Origin: Aplidium turbinatum
Lineage: Eukaryota > Chordata > Ascidiacea > Aplousobranchia > Polyclinidae
Length of the DNA: 64,000 nucleotides
Assembly (NCBI GenBank): GCA_918807975.1
Contig: OU964918.1
Coordinates: forward strand, 21,312,477 to 21,376,476
Direction: 5' to 3'
The translations under genes were made by a program, and so were the position numbers. The notes under the pieces are model-generated. The model was not told the origin of the DNA. It ran no database searches and saw only the letters and a list, made by a program, of their open reading frames with translations. This document shows, one piece after another, positions 54,176 to 64,000 of this stretch (positions are counted from its first letter, which is position 1; every line of letters begins with the position of its first letter).

Positions 54176-57100
54176 CTTAAAAATAAAACGGGTTGATGTC
54201 TGGCTGTCTGCTGTACACAGGACGAATATTGGATAAGATCGAGGCTCATATATGACGAAACGGTTGTCCACCACTCCACTCGTCTCATGGCCGATGATTA
54301 GTCAGTACCGTTGACAGGGGGGGTCCAGGGGGTATTTTAGGATCCGGGATGATACAAAGGCCCGCAACTTTTCCAAGAAGCCCGGGAACTTGAAGAAACT
54401 TGAAGAAACCACCGTGCATTCGTTGGATATAGTGCGTTTGTTTAGAAGTGTCTTGATTGGGACTCGATGATCTCATTGGTACCGGGCCTATCATCTTAAA
54501 GACCATGTCGACGACTAATAATCATGATGCATTCGCATCATGATGCTGTTGTCACAGCTAGCATCGAGGCTCATTGTCATAGTGGGCGACAGGCAATGTT
54601 GCTGATGCAGCGGACCCTTATTTTTGTGCTCACAACTAGGAAGAATGTGACATGTAATACAACACTATATTCTGACATGAAAAATTGGGAAGGTAAGATT
54701 GATTCAATACGTTATGCGGGCTTTACTATCTTCTTAACAGAACAGCAGAGTTAAGTTTGTGATATTTCAACACCGGCTTTTATGGAACTTGGAATTTATT
54801 AAGTATCAAGCTGCTTCAAAGTTCATAGCTAAGGAAAAAAGGAATGGAAGATTTTACAATTAGGTATGAAATCTGGAAAATTCAATTTTCATTTCATCTT
54901 ACAACACACCAACCCCTGTTGGCGAGTACGTTTGGGATTATATGTAATAGGTGATCCAAAATTATATTGTCGACTGCACGTTTATCTACCTATCCATTAC
55001 ACAAGCTTACTCTAAAAACTTTGTTTTGCTCCTGGTAGTACTTAATGACAGGTTCCGTGGCGTCCACAAACGTCTTCAGTCTCTTTCGTATTGTCTCCTC
55101 ATTATCATCCACGCGACCACTGGTCTCCCCCCTCTTGAGCAGCCGCTTCACCATGGTATCCTGGGATACGTCGAGCCACAAGACCATAGAACACGGGCCA
55201 ACCTACAACCACAAGTAAAATTTAAAAAAAATACTGCGTGAGTAAGCACAGTACATGGCACAGTACATGGCACAGTATTACAGGAAGGCAGAAATAATAT
55301 ACAGTTTACAAACCGTGTTAGAAAAGTATCAACAAGCACAATAGAATCAACAGAACATATGTGTGAACAATACATAAGCGTCGATTTTTTCTTAGAAGAG
55401 AGGAATTCTGGGTGGGCGAGAGTTTTCAAACAGATTTCATTGCATGTATATTAGGGTTGTTCAAAAAAACACTTTTTTGTCGAATTTCAGTGGGGACCCC
55501 CTGGAATTGTTAGGTTGCATCTAAAAACCCCACAAACCAAATCTGAGCACGTTTGGTTCAGTATTAACCGTGCAACGTCAATTTGAAAATTTAGATTTTG
55601 ATTAAAATTTTCGAAATTTTTTTTACCCACCCCCCTTGAAAAAAAATTTTTTTTTTAATTTTTTTTGCATTGCTTGCAATGGAATAGCTGTAAATAAACC
55701 TGTTCACAGTTTAAAAGCGAGTAGTCATGGTATAAATGTCACATTTTAACAATAGTTGTGAGGTTGTTTTATGCAAAAAATGGCTTTTTTACATGGTTTC
55801 ATGAACTTCGGATAAGTTTTGAATGTTGATACAATTGTGTGAATATTAACTGCACTATTTTTTGATCTTTGACATCACAGATCATTGTGAGTTGTCTCTC
55901 TCTTGTATAACATTATGTTGAACTTCAAGTCTTGTGTGTAACTGATAAGCTGCAGTCAACTAATCTTTTTGATTTTCTCATTTAGATATTATTCTAGAAC
56001 AAAAATTTGTGAAAAGTGATAGCTAGAGTTTGTTTCTGATTGCATAAATACTGTACAGTGCTGTAATTCTGCAAATTTGTTTACCTGCTGCCATGCATTC
56101 CTCACGTTCAAAAGATGTGGAAGTATTTTTAATCGGAAAGCCCAAAGATCAACCATTCTCTCAGTTAGGATTACAATTGCCAACAAAGAGAGCTGTTTTA
56201 CAAAGGTTTCTTTTCTATTTGAAAATTCAGAAAAAGCCAAGACAGGATGCTGTGGCCACATGCAGTGAGATGGAATTCCTGTGGAAAAAGATCTCTGGAG
56301 AATCCACACCTGAATATTCCTGTTTTCAGACCAAGAAAACAATCAAACTGTGGAACGAGCACAGACTCGTAAACATCCCAAACAAGGTAATACGAGAAGG
56401 TACATCCAACATTGGGAAGGTACATCCAACATCCCAGCGAAACCACAATCTGTTTCCTTAGAAGTACCAAGGCAAATAACTAAACTGCCACAAGTCACAG
56501 CAGCTGCTGATTGCCATAAGATCTCAAGTAATGCATTAAATGATGTTTTAGCTGCATTAATTAGAGATCTTATGGCGATCAGCAGCTGCTATAACTTGTG
56601 GAAGTTTAGTTATCTGCCTTGGCACTTCTAAGGAAACAGATTGTGGTTTCGCTGGGATGTTGGATGTACCTTCCCAATGTTCTCTGCTCACACAGCTTGA
56701 ACTGGCATCAGTATCACTGCTGCTTAGGAAATCAAGGTCAGTCTCCACAGAATTTAATACTTCCATCTCCTTCACCGATTTGTTTTTCATTCCCAGTTCA
56801 ACTTCTGCTCTTCTTTTCCGTAGAAGGCGTTTTTCCAATGCTTTAGCTTTGCATCCAAATGTAGACTTTCGCTGGCCTTGTTGATCTTTCACGAAAGCAT
56901 AGTCTTCTTCATTAAGTTTTTCTTTAATATTTGCTTTTGCTATATCAAAAAGGGTATCCAAATCAGCGTCAAACTGTTCTTTTCTCGTATTACCTTGTTT
57001 GGGATGTTTACGAGCCTGTGCTCGTTCCACAGTTTGATTGTTTTCTTGGTCTGAAAACAGGTCTTTTTCCACAGGAATTCAATCTCACTGCATGTAGTGG

Positions 57101-60100
57101 CCACAGCATCCTGTCTTGTCTTTTTCTGAATTTTCAAATAGAAAAGAAACCTTTGTAAAACAGCTCTCTTTGTTGGCAATTGTAGGCCTAACTGAGAGAA
57201 TGGTTGATCTTTGGGCTTTCCGATTAAAAATACTTCCACATTTTTTGAACGTGAGGAATGCATGGCAGCAGGTAAACAAATTTGCAGAATTACAGCACTG
57301 TACAGTATTTATGCAATCAGAAACAAACTCTAGCTATCACTTTTCACAAATTTTTGTTCTAGAATAATATCTAAATGAGAAAATCAAAAAGATTAGTTGA
57401 CTGCAGCTTATCAGTTACACACAAGACTTGAAGTTCAACATAATGTTATACAAGAGAGAGACAACTCACAATGATCTGTGATGTCAAAGATCAAAAAATA
57501 GTGCAGTTAATATTCACACAATTGTATCAACATTCAAAACTTATCCGAAGTTCATGAAAACATGTAAAAAAGCCATTTTTTGCATAAAACAACCTCACAA
57601 CTATTGTTAAAATGTGACATTTATACCATGACTACTCGCTTTTAAACTGTGAACAGGTTTATTTACAGCTATTCCATTGCAAGCAATGCAAAAAAAGTTG
57701 AAAAAAAATTTTTTTTTCAGGAGGGGGGTAAAAAAATTTCGAAAATTTTAATCAAAATCTAAATTTTCAAATTGACGTTGCACGGTTAATACTGAACCAA
57801 ACGTGCTCAGATTTGGTTTGTGGGGTTTTTAGATGCAACCTAACAATTCCAGGGGGTCTCCACAGAAATTCGGCAAAAAAGTGTTTTTTTTGAACAACCC
57901 TAATGTATATGTTCGCAAATTCGCAACGGTTAGTCTGTCTCACAAAAACTGCATTTAGCGTCGCTGCAGCAATTAAGCTTTTTGATGTTTGCTTTTTTGC
58001 GCCTTGCGATCATTTGAGCGCTACTTCCTTTGCGACCTAAAAAGCGCGTGACTCGTGACCTGTTATCTTCAAAGTGGCGCCTTCGGATTTGCCGCAAAAT
58101 GTTCGGAAAGGTGACTGCTGACTGTGCGGATATTGCGGTTTTGTACTGCGCCAAGCTTACGTGCAAGTCGTACAATGTGATCATTCAAACACGCAGCACG
58201 AATTCAGTTGTAAAGTAGTCCTGAACAGAAAAAGGTTTATTCGACCAACTTTTTAGATTCAAAATAATTTTTCAATTGATCACGCTACTTACTGTACGTT
58301 TGGCGAAAATGTAGTCAGAACTTCCGAAATGGAAACAAGAGGCAGCGTGACATTAATACAAAAAAGCAAACATAACCAAGACGAAAAGAAATGTAACCTG
58401 TTGGAAATAGGCGTACATACCCGAAAGCAAATGAAATGACAACATCGCGCGATGCCCCAATTTATACCCAGCAACAGGTTTGTGAGGAAAGATCAGAGAT
58501 GGGAAAGATTTGTAAAAAGCGATTGTTTCAGTACGTCTTTAGTTTGTATCGGTTATTTTATTGCCATGTTCATTATGATGTCATATTCATATTCTCTTGC
58601 GCTGACCCGGAACTGAAGTTTGATGACACACTTGTCAGCGCAATTTCGATTACCACGAAAGCTAGGCCACGCGGATTCTAATTGTCTTGGCTTTCTTCTC
58701 TAGACAGGTTTTCAACGTGCGACGTCCCGAGAGAGATGAGTTCAGCGGTTTTACAACGTATTGGTTTGATATCAAATCGTGCCCAAACGCCTTTTTTCAA
58801 CGCAGCGTTGTTGTGGAATTGCTTTGTTCTGTCGGATACCTAGCGAGAGACACAGCGTAAAACAAGAAGTTGCGCTGCAGTTGGTTGGATAATTCAGTGT
58901 TTAACAAAAACGAAATAATTGTAACGAACACTTCATAAACGTCATGAAAACAGGGTGGGCGAAACATATTTTGCCCACCCTATTTCGACGCTTATGTGTG
59001 TGAAGTCAGTGAGTTCACAAAAAATCTGGTAACTATTCTAAAGAAGCAACTGCAAACTTCTTCTTCGTATAAATCTTATCTCCTTTGTCACTCATTGTCA
59101 AGAAATGGGATGAGAGATGGAAAATTTCAAGGATGGAAAGAGATGGGAGATTTGAATGATGGGATGGAAGACAATCTTCCATTGCATTAACTTTGTAACG
59201 CCTCATCAAGACGTACAAAAGTTGTAAAATATTGAGTAAAAGTTTCCGTCTAATTATGTTTTTTTTTAAATAGAAAACATGTCGATTTGTTTGTGTATTG
59301 ATCGTGGCTGTTGCGGACAGTTCTTCAAGGAAGTGAAGTCAACAATAGTCACACTTCGTGAGTAGGCCTATAACATACTTTCACATAAGTTCAGAAATTT
59401 ATATGCACTACATTGAAGTACATCGCTCTTAAATAAGTTTATTTTTGTAAACACTTGAACAGTTAATCAAATACTCAGAGAGACAACAACATTATGTGGA
59501 AGCATGCAAAGAGCTAAATGTGATAATTAATAAAAATAAATCAATGAATCAAGATTATTTTAGTAGCCGATAGCTTCACATACCTGTGCGGTACATAGTA
59601 ATAAATTAATACATCAAATACATAAATTTTATCCATATTAAAGTCACACCGTGGAGGCACCACAATAAAACATACAGTTATGTAAGTTAACCCCCCCCCC
59701 CCCACTCCACAACTTTAAATAAAACTTAAGTGATAGAAGAAAGAGTAAGTAAACTCCACAATCCAAACACACATGAGACACTCGAGACAGTAATCAACGC
59801 AAAGACAAAACAAACAAAAGCAACCTCAAACCGCAAAAACTTGTTGACAATAAGCCTGTAAGCATCGAAAAAAAACAATTCTCTACGTGAGGTATCTCTG
59901 ATGTTCACATAAATTGACCACGAATTGAACACGAATAACAGCCATCCCAACGCATTCCACCTCGCTGTGCTTCCTGCACAACAAGATTTGAAATTGCCCC
60001 GAAACAAGACCACTCTCAAGATCACAGATTCTTCTTTTAGTTGTAGGCTAACTTTTAACACCAAACGGTACGTAATCATCAGAAAAATATTGCTGTAAAA

Positions 60101-61434
60101 TTTTTAGCTACAAAACTTGCAGATGGAATGAAAGAAGGAAGAAATTTTTGAGATGGAATGGAAGAAAATCTCACGATGGAAGATAGAAAAAACGTCTTCC
60201 ATTCCATCCCATACTCAAAGGAATATTATATTCACATTGTATCATTGAAGCTGTTTTTGCACTTGGTGAACTGTGCTCGTCAAGCTTGAGCAAATTATTC
60301 AATTTTAACTGTCATTATTTTTTTTAAAAAGATTAATAAATAGAAACCAAACAAAAATTTATATCAATTCACCAATGTTCATTCATATCCCGTCATCTGA
60401 TGCGTCAATAGTGTGCAAAGATTCTCAAAAGAAAATCATGTCTTCTCCAAACGTGATGTATTGAATTAACCGAAACAAAGACATCATTTCAAATAATGGA
60501 ATCACTGAAGTTTATCTTTTGCTTTATTGTAATAAGTGCTCTTCACAACTTTTTGTTAAGATTTGAGAGTGAGTCACGGAACAACTTTTGCTGTTTTCTA
60601 TTACATTGTGTAATTTCTTTTGGTAAAAGTGCCTATCAAGGAAACATCGCAGTGTGTTGTCCTCGTTTTAACATTTCAAAATAAGCAACAATTCAAACCG
60701 TGATAAACTTAACTTACCGTTTTTTCAAATTCGATTCCTTGTGCAACATCCCTGGGATAACCATCAATTAGAAAGCCTTTGCTATCGGCATGTGAGTAAA
60801 TGTTATCCTTTATCAAGTTGAGGATGGTACTCTGTAAAAGCACAAAGCATCTTTTAAATAAAAAAGATATATTACCGGTATATGGTAGGCTACTAATATT
60901 TTGTATACTTAAAAATGTTATTGTTGTTGTATGTGTGTGCCACAAAGCTACCTGTTCGCTGTTTGTTTGTGTGTCTGAGCTAGGTACAACTACAAGCTTT
61001 TAACATGTTACTGAAACAGTTGTTGCATATTTTAAACCATACAAGGTTTTGGCATCTTTCTCCGTTTATGGTAATACTGTATTCATAGTGTAGCAGGTGC
61101 TTTCTTCTTGGTGCCAAACACTTACCGTAAGAAAAACAGTCCATTTCTATAAGATTACAATTAAATCTACAAGAACAAGTATGATATCAGAACTGCAAAT
61201 ATATAGATGAAAAAACAAACTTATATTGAACTTGTTATGGAAGTTGATGATTGCACAATGTCTCACGCACCAGAGGAACGAGATCTCCTCTTTCCATGGT
61301 CGCCTTCAACTCGAGTCCTCGTTCTGATCCTGACGCTACTTCAGCTCTCAACAAATCTCCAGACGAAAAGTGAGTGTAACCAAATCCATTGACGATGCGT
61401 TCACACTGCGTACCTTTTCCCGATCCTGGGCCGC
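54116..61434 (-). CDS. Adenylate kinase (AK1/AK5 type), four exons, 5' end not found
   Basis: Exons on the minus strand: 61434-61271, 60831-60718, 55202-55011 and 54175-54116, all with AG/GT borders and matching phase. Together they give the ATP-binding P-loop [12 protein letters not shown], the AMP-binding [10 protein letters not shown] and [14 protein letters not shown] segments, [19 protein letters not shown] (the short LID of cytosolic AK1-type enzymes, with its catalytic arginines), and the C-terminal helix ending MFH. The enzyme catalyses ATP + AMP = 2 ADP in the cytosol. About 177 residues are seen. The short N-terminal segment before the P-loop lies on an exon I could not find between 61435 and the window edge. 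AK5 has two such domains, so AK1 versus one AK5 domain cannot be settled here. The 5.5-kb intron between exons 2 and 3 holds the palindromic transposon 55452-57902. Confidence 0.9.
54302..54420 (+). mobile_element. Orphan transposon left end in an adenylate kinase intron
   Basis: CAGTACCGTTGACAGGGGGG then GTCCAGGG closely matches the start of the element at 49592. No right end or target duplication was found. Confidence 0.5.
55011..55202 (-). CDS. Adenylate kinase exon with LID domain
   Basis: Acceptor TTGTGGTTGTAG, donor GTAAGC. It encodes [38 protein letters not shown] and [20 protein letters not shown]: 64 codons, no lesion. Confidence 0.93.
56093..56470 (+). pseudogene. N-terminal transposase-like fragment, left arm
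   Basis: The frame reads [56 protein letters not shown] and then short-circuits into [13 protein letters not shown]. It is the same protein as in the right arm. The central coding segment is missing and a short duplicated junction replaces it. Confidence 0.75.
56557..57263 (-). pseudogene. N-terminal transposase-like fragment, right arm
   Basis: The frame 57263-56940 starts [18 protein letters not shown], continues [19 protein letters not shown] and [13 protein letters not shown]. The frame 57072-56557 follows with [40 protein letters not shown] and an acidic stretch. The L-D-x-L-F-D-I-A...E-D-x-A-F-x-x-x-Q...G-R-x-S pattern belongs to an uncharacterised transposase-like family widespread in invertebrates, whose C-terminal half is the kind seen at 62824-63872. 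The two frames overlap and are shifted relative to each other. Confidence 0.7.
57911..60717. other. Adenylate kinase intron with GGATGGAA repeats
   Basis: At 58953-58981, AGGGTGGGC and GCCCACCCT form a hairpin with a 12-base loop. Between about 59100 and 60212, ATGGGATGAGAGATGGAAAA at the left and the opposed CTTCCATTCCATCCCAT at the right look like inverted ends of an element rich in GATGGAA. I found no clear target duplication. A C14 run lies at 59691. Nothing coding. Confidence 0.45.
60718..60831 (-). CDS. Adenylate kinase exon with AMP-binding segment
   Basis: Acceptor GTGCTTTTACAG, donor GTAAGTT. It encodes [20 protein letters not shown] then [18 protein letters not shown]: 38 codons, phase 0 at both ends. 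Confidence 0.93.
61271..61434 (-). CDS. Adenylate kinase exon with P-loop
   Basis: Acceptor TTTGCCTTTCAG, donor GTGCGTGAG. It encodes [20 protein letters not shown] then [20 protein letters not shown] and MERGDLVPL. The first two bases finish a glycine codon from a missing upstream exon. Confidence 0.93.
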
Positions 61435-61480
61435 CTGAAAGGCAAAGTTGCACAATTGTGAGCAAAAACAAGACAAAAAC

Positions 61481-61551
61481 CTCTAGAAGTATGCGAAACT
61501 ACCAGGAATAACCTATCAAGGCTTTGTCAGTTCCAGGATAAAGATTCCAAA
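61481..61551 (+). repeat. tRNA-derived SINE, 3' end only
   Basis: CCTCTAGAAGTATGCGAAAC, TACCAGGAATAACCTATC and CAGGATAAAGATT match the last 75 bases of the 14553 and 51947 copies. A 5'-truncated copy just upstream of the P-loop exon, antisense to the gene. Confidence 0.85.
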
Positions 61552-62133
61552 ATTAACCAACATTCTTTCTAATTACAATCTGCTTTAGGGCAGTAGGTAT
61601 GGGTGTTTGTACAAAAGTATCAATGATAAGGAATAAATTGACCCTATTATCGTAGGTGCAAGCCGAAAGTCATAACATGGAGAACATCCTGTTGAAACAA
61701 CAGTTCACCATAGTTTTAGACAAGACATCAAGTTTTCAGATCAGATTTTCAATCAGAATTGGTTTAAGGAGGGTAATCTCTTTCATTGCACTCCTGGATA
61801 GGTCTGCTACTATTCGGCGAATTTGATTCGGAGAGTTCCCTATTCGGAGACAGCCTTTTTCCGAGAAAGCCCTTTTCGGAGAATTGTAAAACCACAGCGG
61901 CATATGTATATTGAAAGGAATTAGCTTACTTAGAGAAATGTATGATAATAATGAATGAAATGAAGAATTGGATTGTTGATGTTTCTAATGCATTGATGGA
62001 TTGGATCGTTCTGTATGCATAAGCTATGGCAGTAGTTTCCAAACATTTTTAGCCGTGCAGCCGTTTCACAGCATACACATTCTGGGCTATAGAATCGATA
62101 TTGTTTCATCCACCTTCCCTGTGTCATGTTTAT
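61552..62133. other. Intron or upstream region, nothing recognised
   Basis: The missing first adenylate kinase exon should lie here or further right, but I could not identify it. Repeated TATTCGG and TTCGGAGA words near 61812-61882 are unexplained. Confidence 0.35.
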
Positions 62134-64000
62134 TAGGGTGGAGTGAAACATAGGGTCAAAAATTTAAGTTGATAGAATTAATCTGTAATAGTTACTAAAA
62201 GTTGTGGTCTGGTAGATGTATTCACAAGCTGAAATATTTTCGATTTTGATCATCGTTTACGTCTGCCGCAAGTCCATTGAAATTTTCTCTAGTATTTTGG
62301 AGCTATGACGTCATCAAAATTAGCAGATTGTCACTTTTATCTCACTTTTACCTTCGGAACTTCTATCTAACAATATCAGAGTTGTAAATTACACATAAAT
62401 CGTTGCAACACAGTGGAAAATACGTCTTGTAGAACGCTTGTTGCGTGTATATTATCAACTGACAAGAAAAAAACACAGATTTTAAGATATTTTCTTCAAA
62501 TTTCTGTTCCTTCCACAGGTTTATCAGCACAGTTTAAGCAAGTATGTGCAATGAATGCAAATCAAACTACAGTAAAAAAGTGTTTTTCTTAATATAACAA
62601 TGGTGAGAATTCGGTTGCCTGTTTACTTTTGATTCCATACAAATAGTGTAAACGCGTTTAAATCATCAGCTTATACAATACATGGGCGTTGGCAGAAAAA
62701 TTGCAGGGGTGTAAACATCTTTCAAGCCAAACATTTTTGAAATATCGTTTTCATAAGGAAAAAAAACGTCTATGAGACCCAAATCCAGGGGACAAGTGCC
62801 CCTCTCTGCGGACTTCCATGAATTCAAATCTCATTGAGCACTCCATTTGCCAAAAATTGCCGTTTTGTATTGAATGCAGGCATTTCTAATCTTGACTGCA
62901 GTCTACTTCGAATGAATCCGTCCCGTTGTTTCTGCCCACACACCACAGATGCTGCTTCAGTAACGAGGCGCACGGACCTTTCCACGGCTTGCGTGTGACA
63001 CGGATAGCTAGGAAATTCAAACTCTGGAGCTGTAGCATCGTCAATGAAGGACATTAACTGACTGTCCGGTATGTCTCGAGTTAGTGGTGGTTCATATCTC
63101 TCTGTATGCTGCCAATCAATCAGATCAAAGTATTCGTTTGCTTCAAAGTTCAAGAGTGGAACTTTAAAGAGACGAATGGCATCTCCATGACCTTGTTTTC
63201 TGGCTGCAAGTATCCTCCGCAGTGCTAATTTTCTGATGTGCAGACGTTCATCTACCAACATGCACAGCAATAAGTTCTCTTGGTGAGCAAAAAAGGCATT
63301 TCGGTTGATAACAGGTTCAACTATTGCTTTTAGTTCAGCGCTAAGATAGCGCGACTTTTTAACTACTTGAAACAGATGTTGAGCTCCTTTACAGTAGTAC
63401 AGGAAGGTTGCGTTTTCACTGCAAACCACGTTGGAGCGTATACCTTGGCAATGTACTCCACCAACGCTCTCAGATTTTCACAGGGATTCTTTTGTGAAAC
63501 ATAGAGCCTCAAAATGCGATTGGCTGTTGTCAGCCATCTGGAGTGATTCATCTTTCCTGGATTACGATAGGCAAGCTTGGCATCACAACACCCTGAGCTA
63601 ATGGCTTTACAGATGTCATACAAGTACTGCTGGTCTGTGCTTAAGTTCACGTCAATTAAAGGCAGTTGAATATCAATAGTCTTAAACTCAGCGACTGGTA
63701 AACTGTCACAGTCTTCAAGTTTTTTACCAATGGAGCCACAAAAACTTTGTGGACCAGATGTAACTCCATCAAGATATTGCATTAAATGCCTAAGTGGTAA
63801 TTCATTAAAATGCAACAAACATATAAATCGCTGCAATGGCTTTTTCAGGCCCTTTTCAAGAATTCGCACCACCCCTCCTTTGCTCCCTGTATTTACGTTT
63901 GTACCATCACAACCAATGACACATAGAGTACCAGAAGAAACATTGGAAGCCCAAAATTCTAATATACCTTCGGCTATATCCTTAGCCTTTCCCGAACTTG
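62134..64000 (-). mobile_element. TAGGG-ended DNA transposon, runs off the window
   Basis: A left end TAGGGTGGAGTGAAACATAG is followed by the minus-strand C-terminal half of the transposase-like family whose N-terminal half is in 55452-57902. The other end and the target duplication are outside the window, so the boundary at 62134 is tentative. Confidence 0.55.
62824..63872 (-). pseudogene. C-terminal half of the uncharacterised transposase-like protein
   Basis: The first frame (63872-63363) reads LLHFNELPLRHLMQYLDGVT, CDAKLAYRNPGKMNHSRWLT, TANRILRLYVS and AKVYAPTWFAVKT. The next (63429-62824) reads HLFQVVKKSRYLSAELK, ENLLLCMLVDERLHIRKLAL, RRILAAR, then CHTQAVERSVRLVTEAASVV and ends EMPAFNTKRQF. 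The two overlap and join by one frameshift near 63363-63429. The H-S-R-W-L-T-T-A-N-R and C-H-x-Q-A-V-E-R...T-E-A-A motifs mark a family common as multi-copy open frames in invertebrate genomes. It runs on upstream beyond 63872 in further frames. Confidence 0.7.

Larger units (their letters stand above)
55452..57902. mobile_element. Giant palindromic DNA transposon (two head-to-head partial copies), 2.45 kb
   Basis: Both ends are TAGGGTTGTTC facing inward; the 8-bp duplication ATGTATAT is exact (55444-55451 and 57903-57910). The left arm 55452-56525 and right arm 57902-56563 are near-identical inverted copies around a 37-bp spacer. The right arm keeps about 300 bp of coding sequence that the left arm lacks; the left keeps a small segment the right lacks. 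Both arms carry the same end and the same N-terminal coding region of one element, so there is no normal 3' end. It lies in an intron of adenylate kinase. Superfamily uncertain (8-bp duplication, hAT-like). Confidence 0.93.

Noticed and set aside
54302-54506. Complete hAT element in the adenylate kinase intron
   Set aside because: Only a left end resembling 49592 is present. No right end or duplication was found, so only the orphan end is reported.

Overview
This is an intron-rich, AT-rich animal nuclear window, not bacterial or organellar. It holds parts of two host genes, both on the minus strand: a GT-B fucosyltransferase-like glycosyltransferase (three exons, 16177-19994) and an adenylate kinase of the AK1/AK5 type (four exons, 54116-61434). 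Splice sites are GT/AG. Abundant DNA transposons, a tRNA-derived SINE, non-LTR retroelement scraps and a Penelope-like relic fit a marine invertebrate (tunicate or other invertebrate deuterostome are guesses). The species cannot be named from the sequence. No rRNA, intact tRNA, CRISPR array or operon is visible.

The rest is mostly a transposon graveyard. By my boundary sums, more than half of the 64 kb lies in elements with recognisable ends. Most have hAT-type ends (CAGTG, CAGGG or TAGGG start) and 8-bp target-site duplications (TSDs) that can be read on both sides. Several are nested, and the TSDs give the order of insertion. 5470-10790 contains a pogo-like element (6358-8119) and a hAT element with transposase remains (9099-10729). 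10894-14441 contains 11508-13849, which contains 11886-12814 and 13181-13809. 30582-35504 carries a nearly full-length but broken hAT transposase, split by 32488-34963, which is itself split by 32926-34042. 37902-39904 contains 38453-39360, and 41489-43152 contains 42564-42904.

Three elements use TA target sites. Two are almost identical 1.76-kb pogo-like copies in opposite orientation (6358-8119 and 24410-26172), each keeping the last two exons of a transposase. The third is a MITE (29383-30222) with a pogo/Tigger-like end; a further TA-flanked MITE lies at 40619-41353.

The most striking object is a 2.45-kb transposon at 55452-57902. It is a giant palindrome: two partial copies of one element joined head to head, with one perfect 8-bp TSD around the pair. 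It lies in an adenylate kinase intron, so the pre-mRNA should carry a hairpin of about 1 kb. A related element carrying the C-terminal half of the same transposase-like protein runs off the right edge (62134-64000).

Retroelements are sparse: LINE C-terminal scraps (1020-1412, 18163-18352, 52461-53420, the last apparently inverted by twin priming), a Penelope-like GIY-YIG fragment (3301-4080), and five copies or pieces of a tRNA-derived SINE, one of which abuts a splice acceptor of the glycosyltransferase gene.
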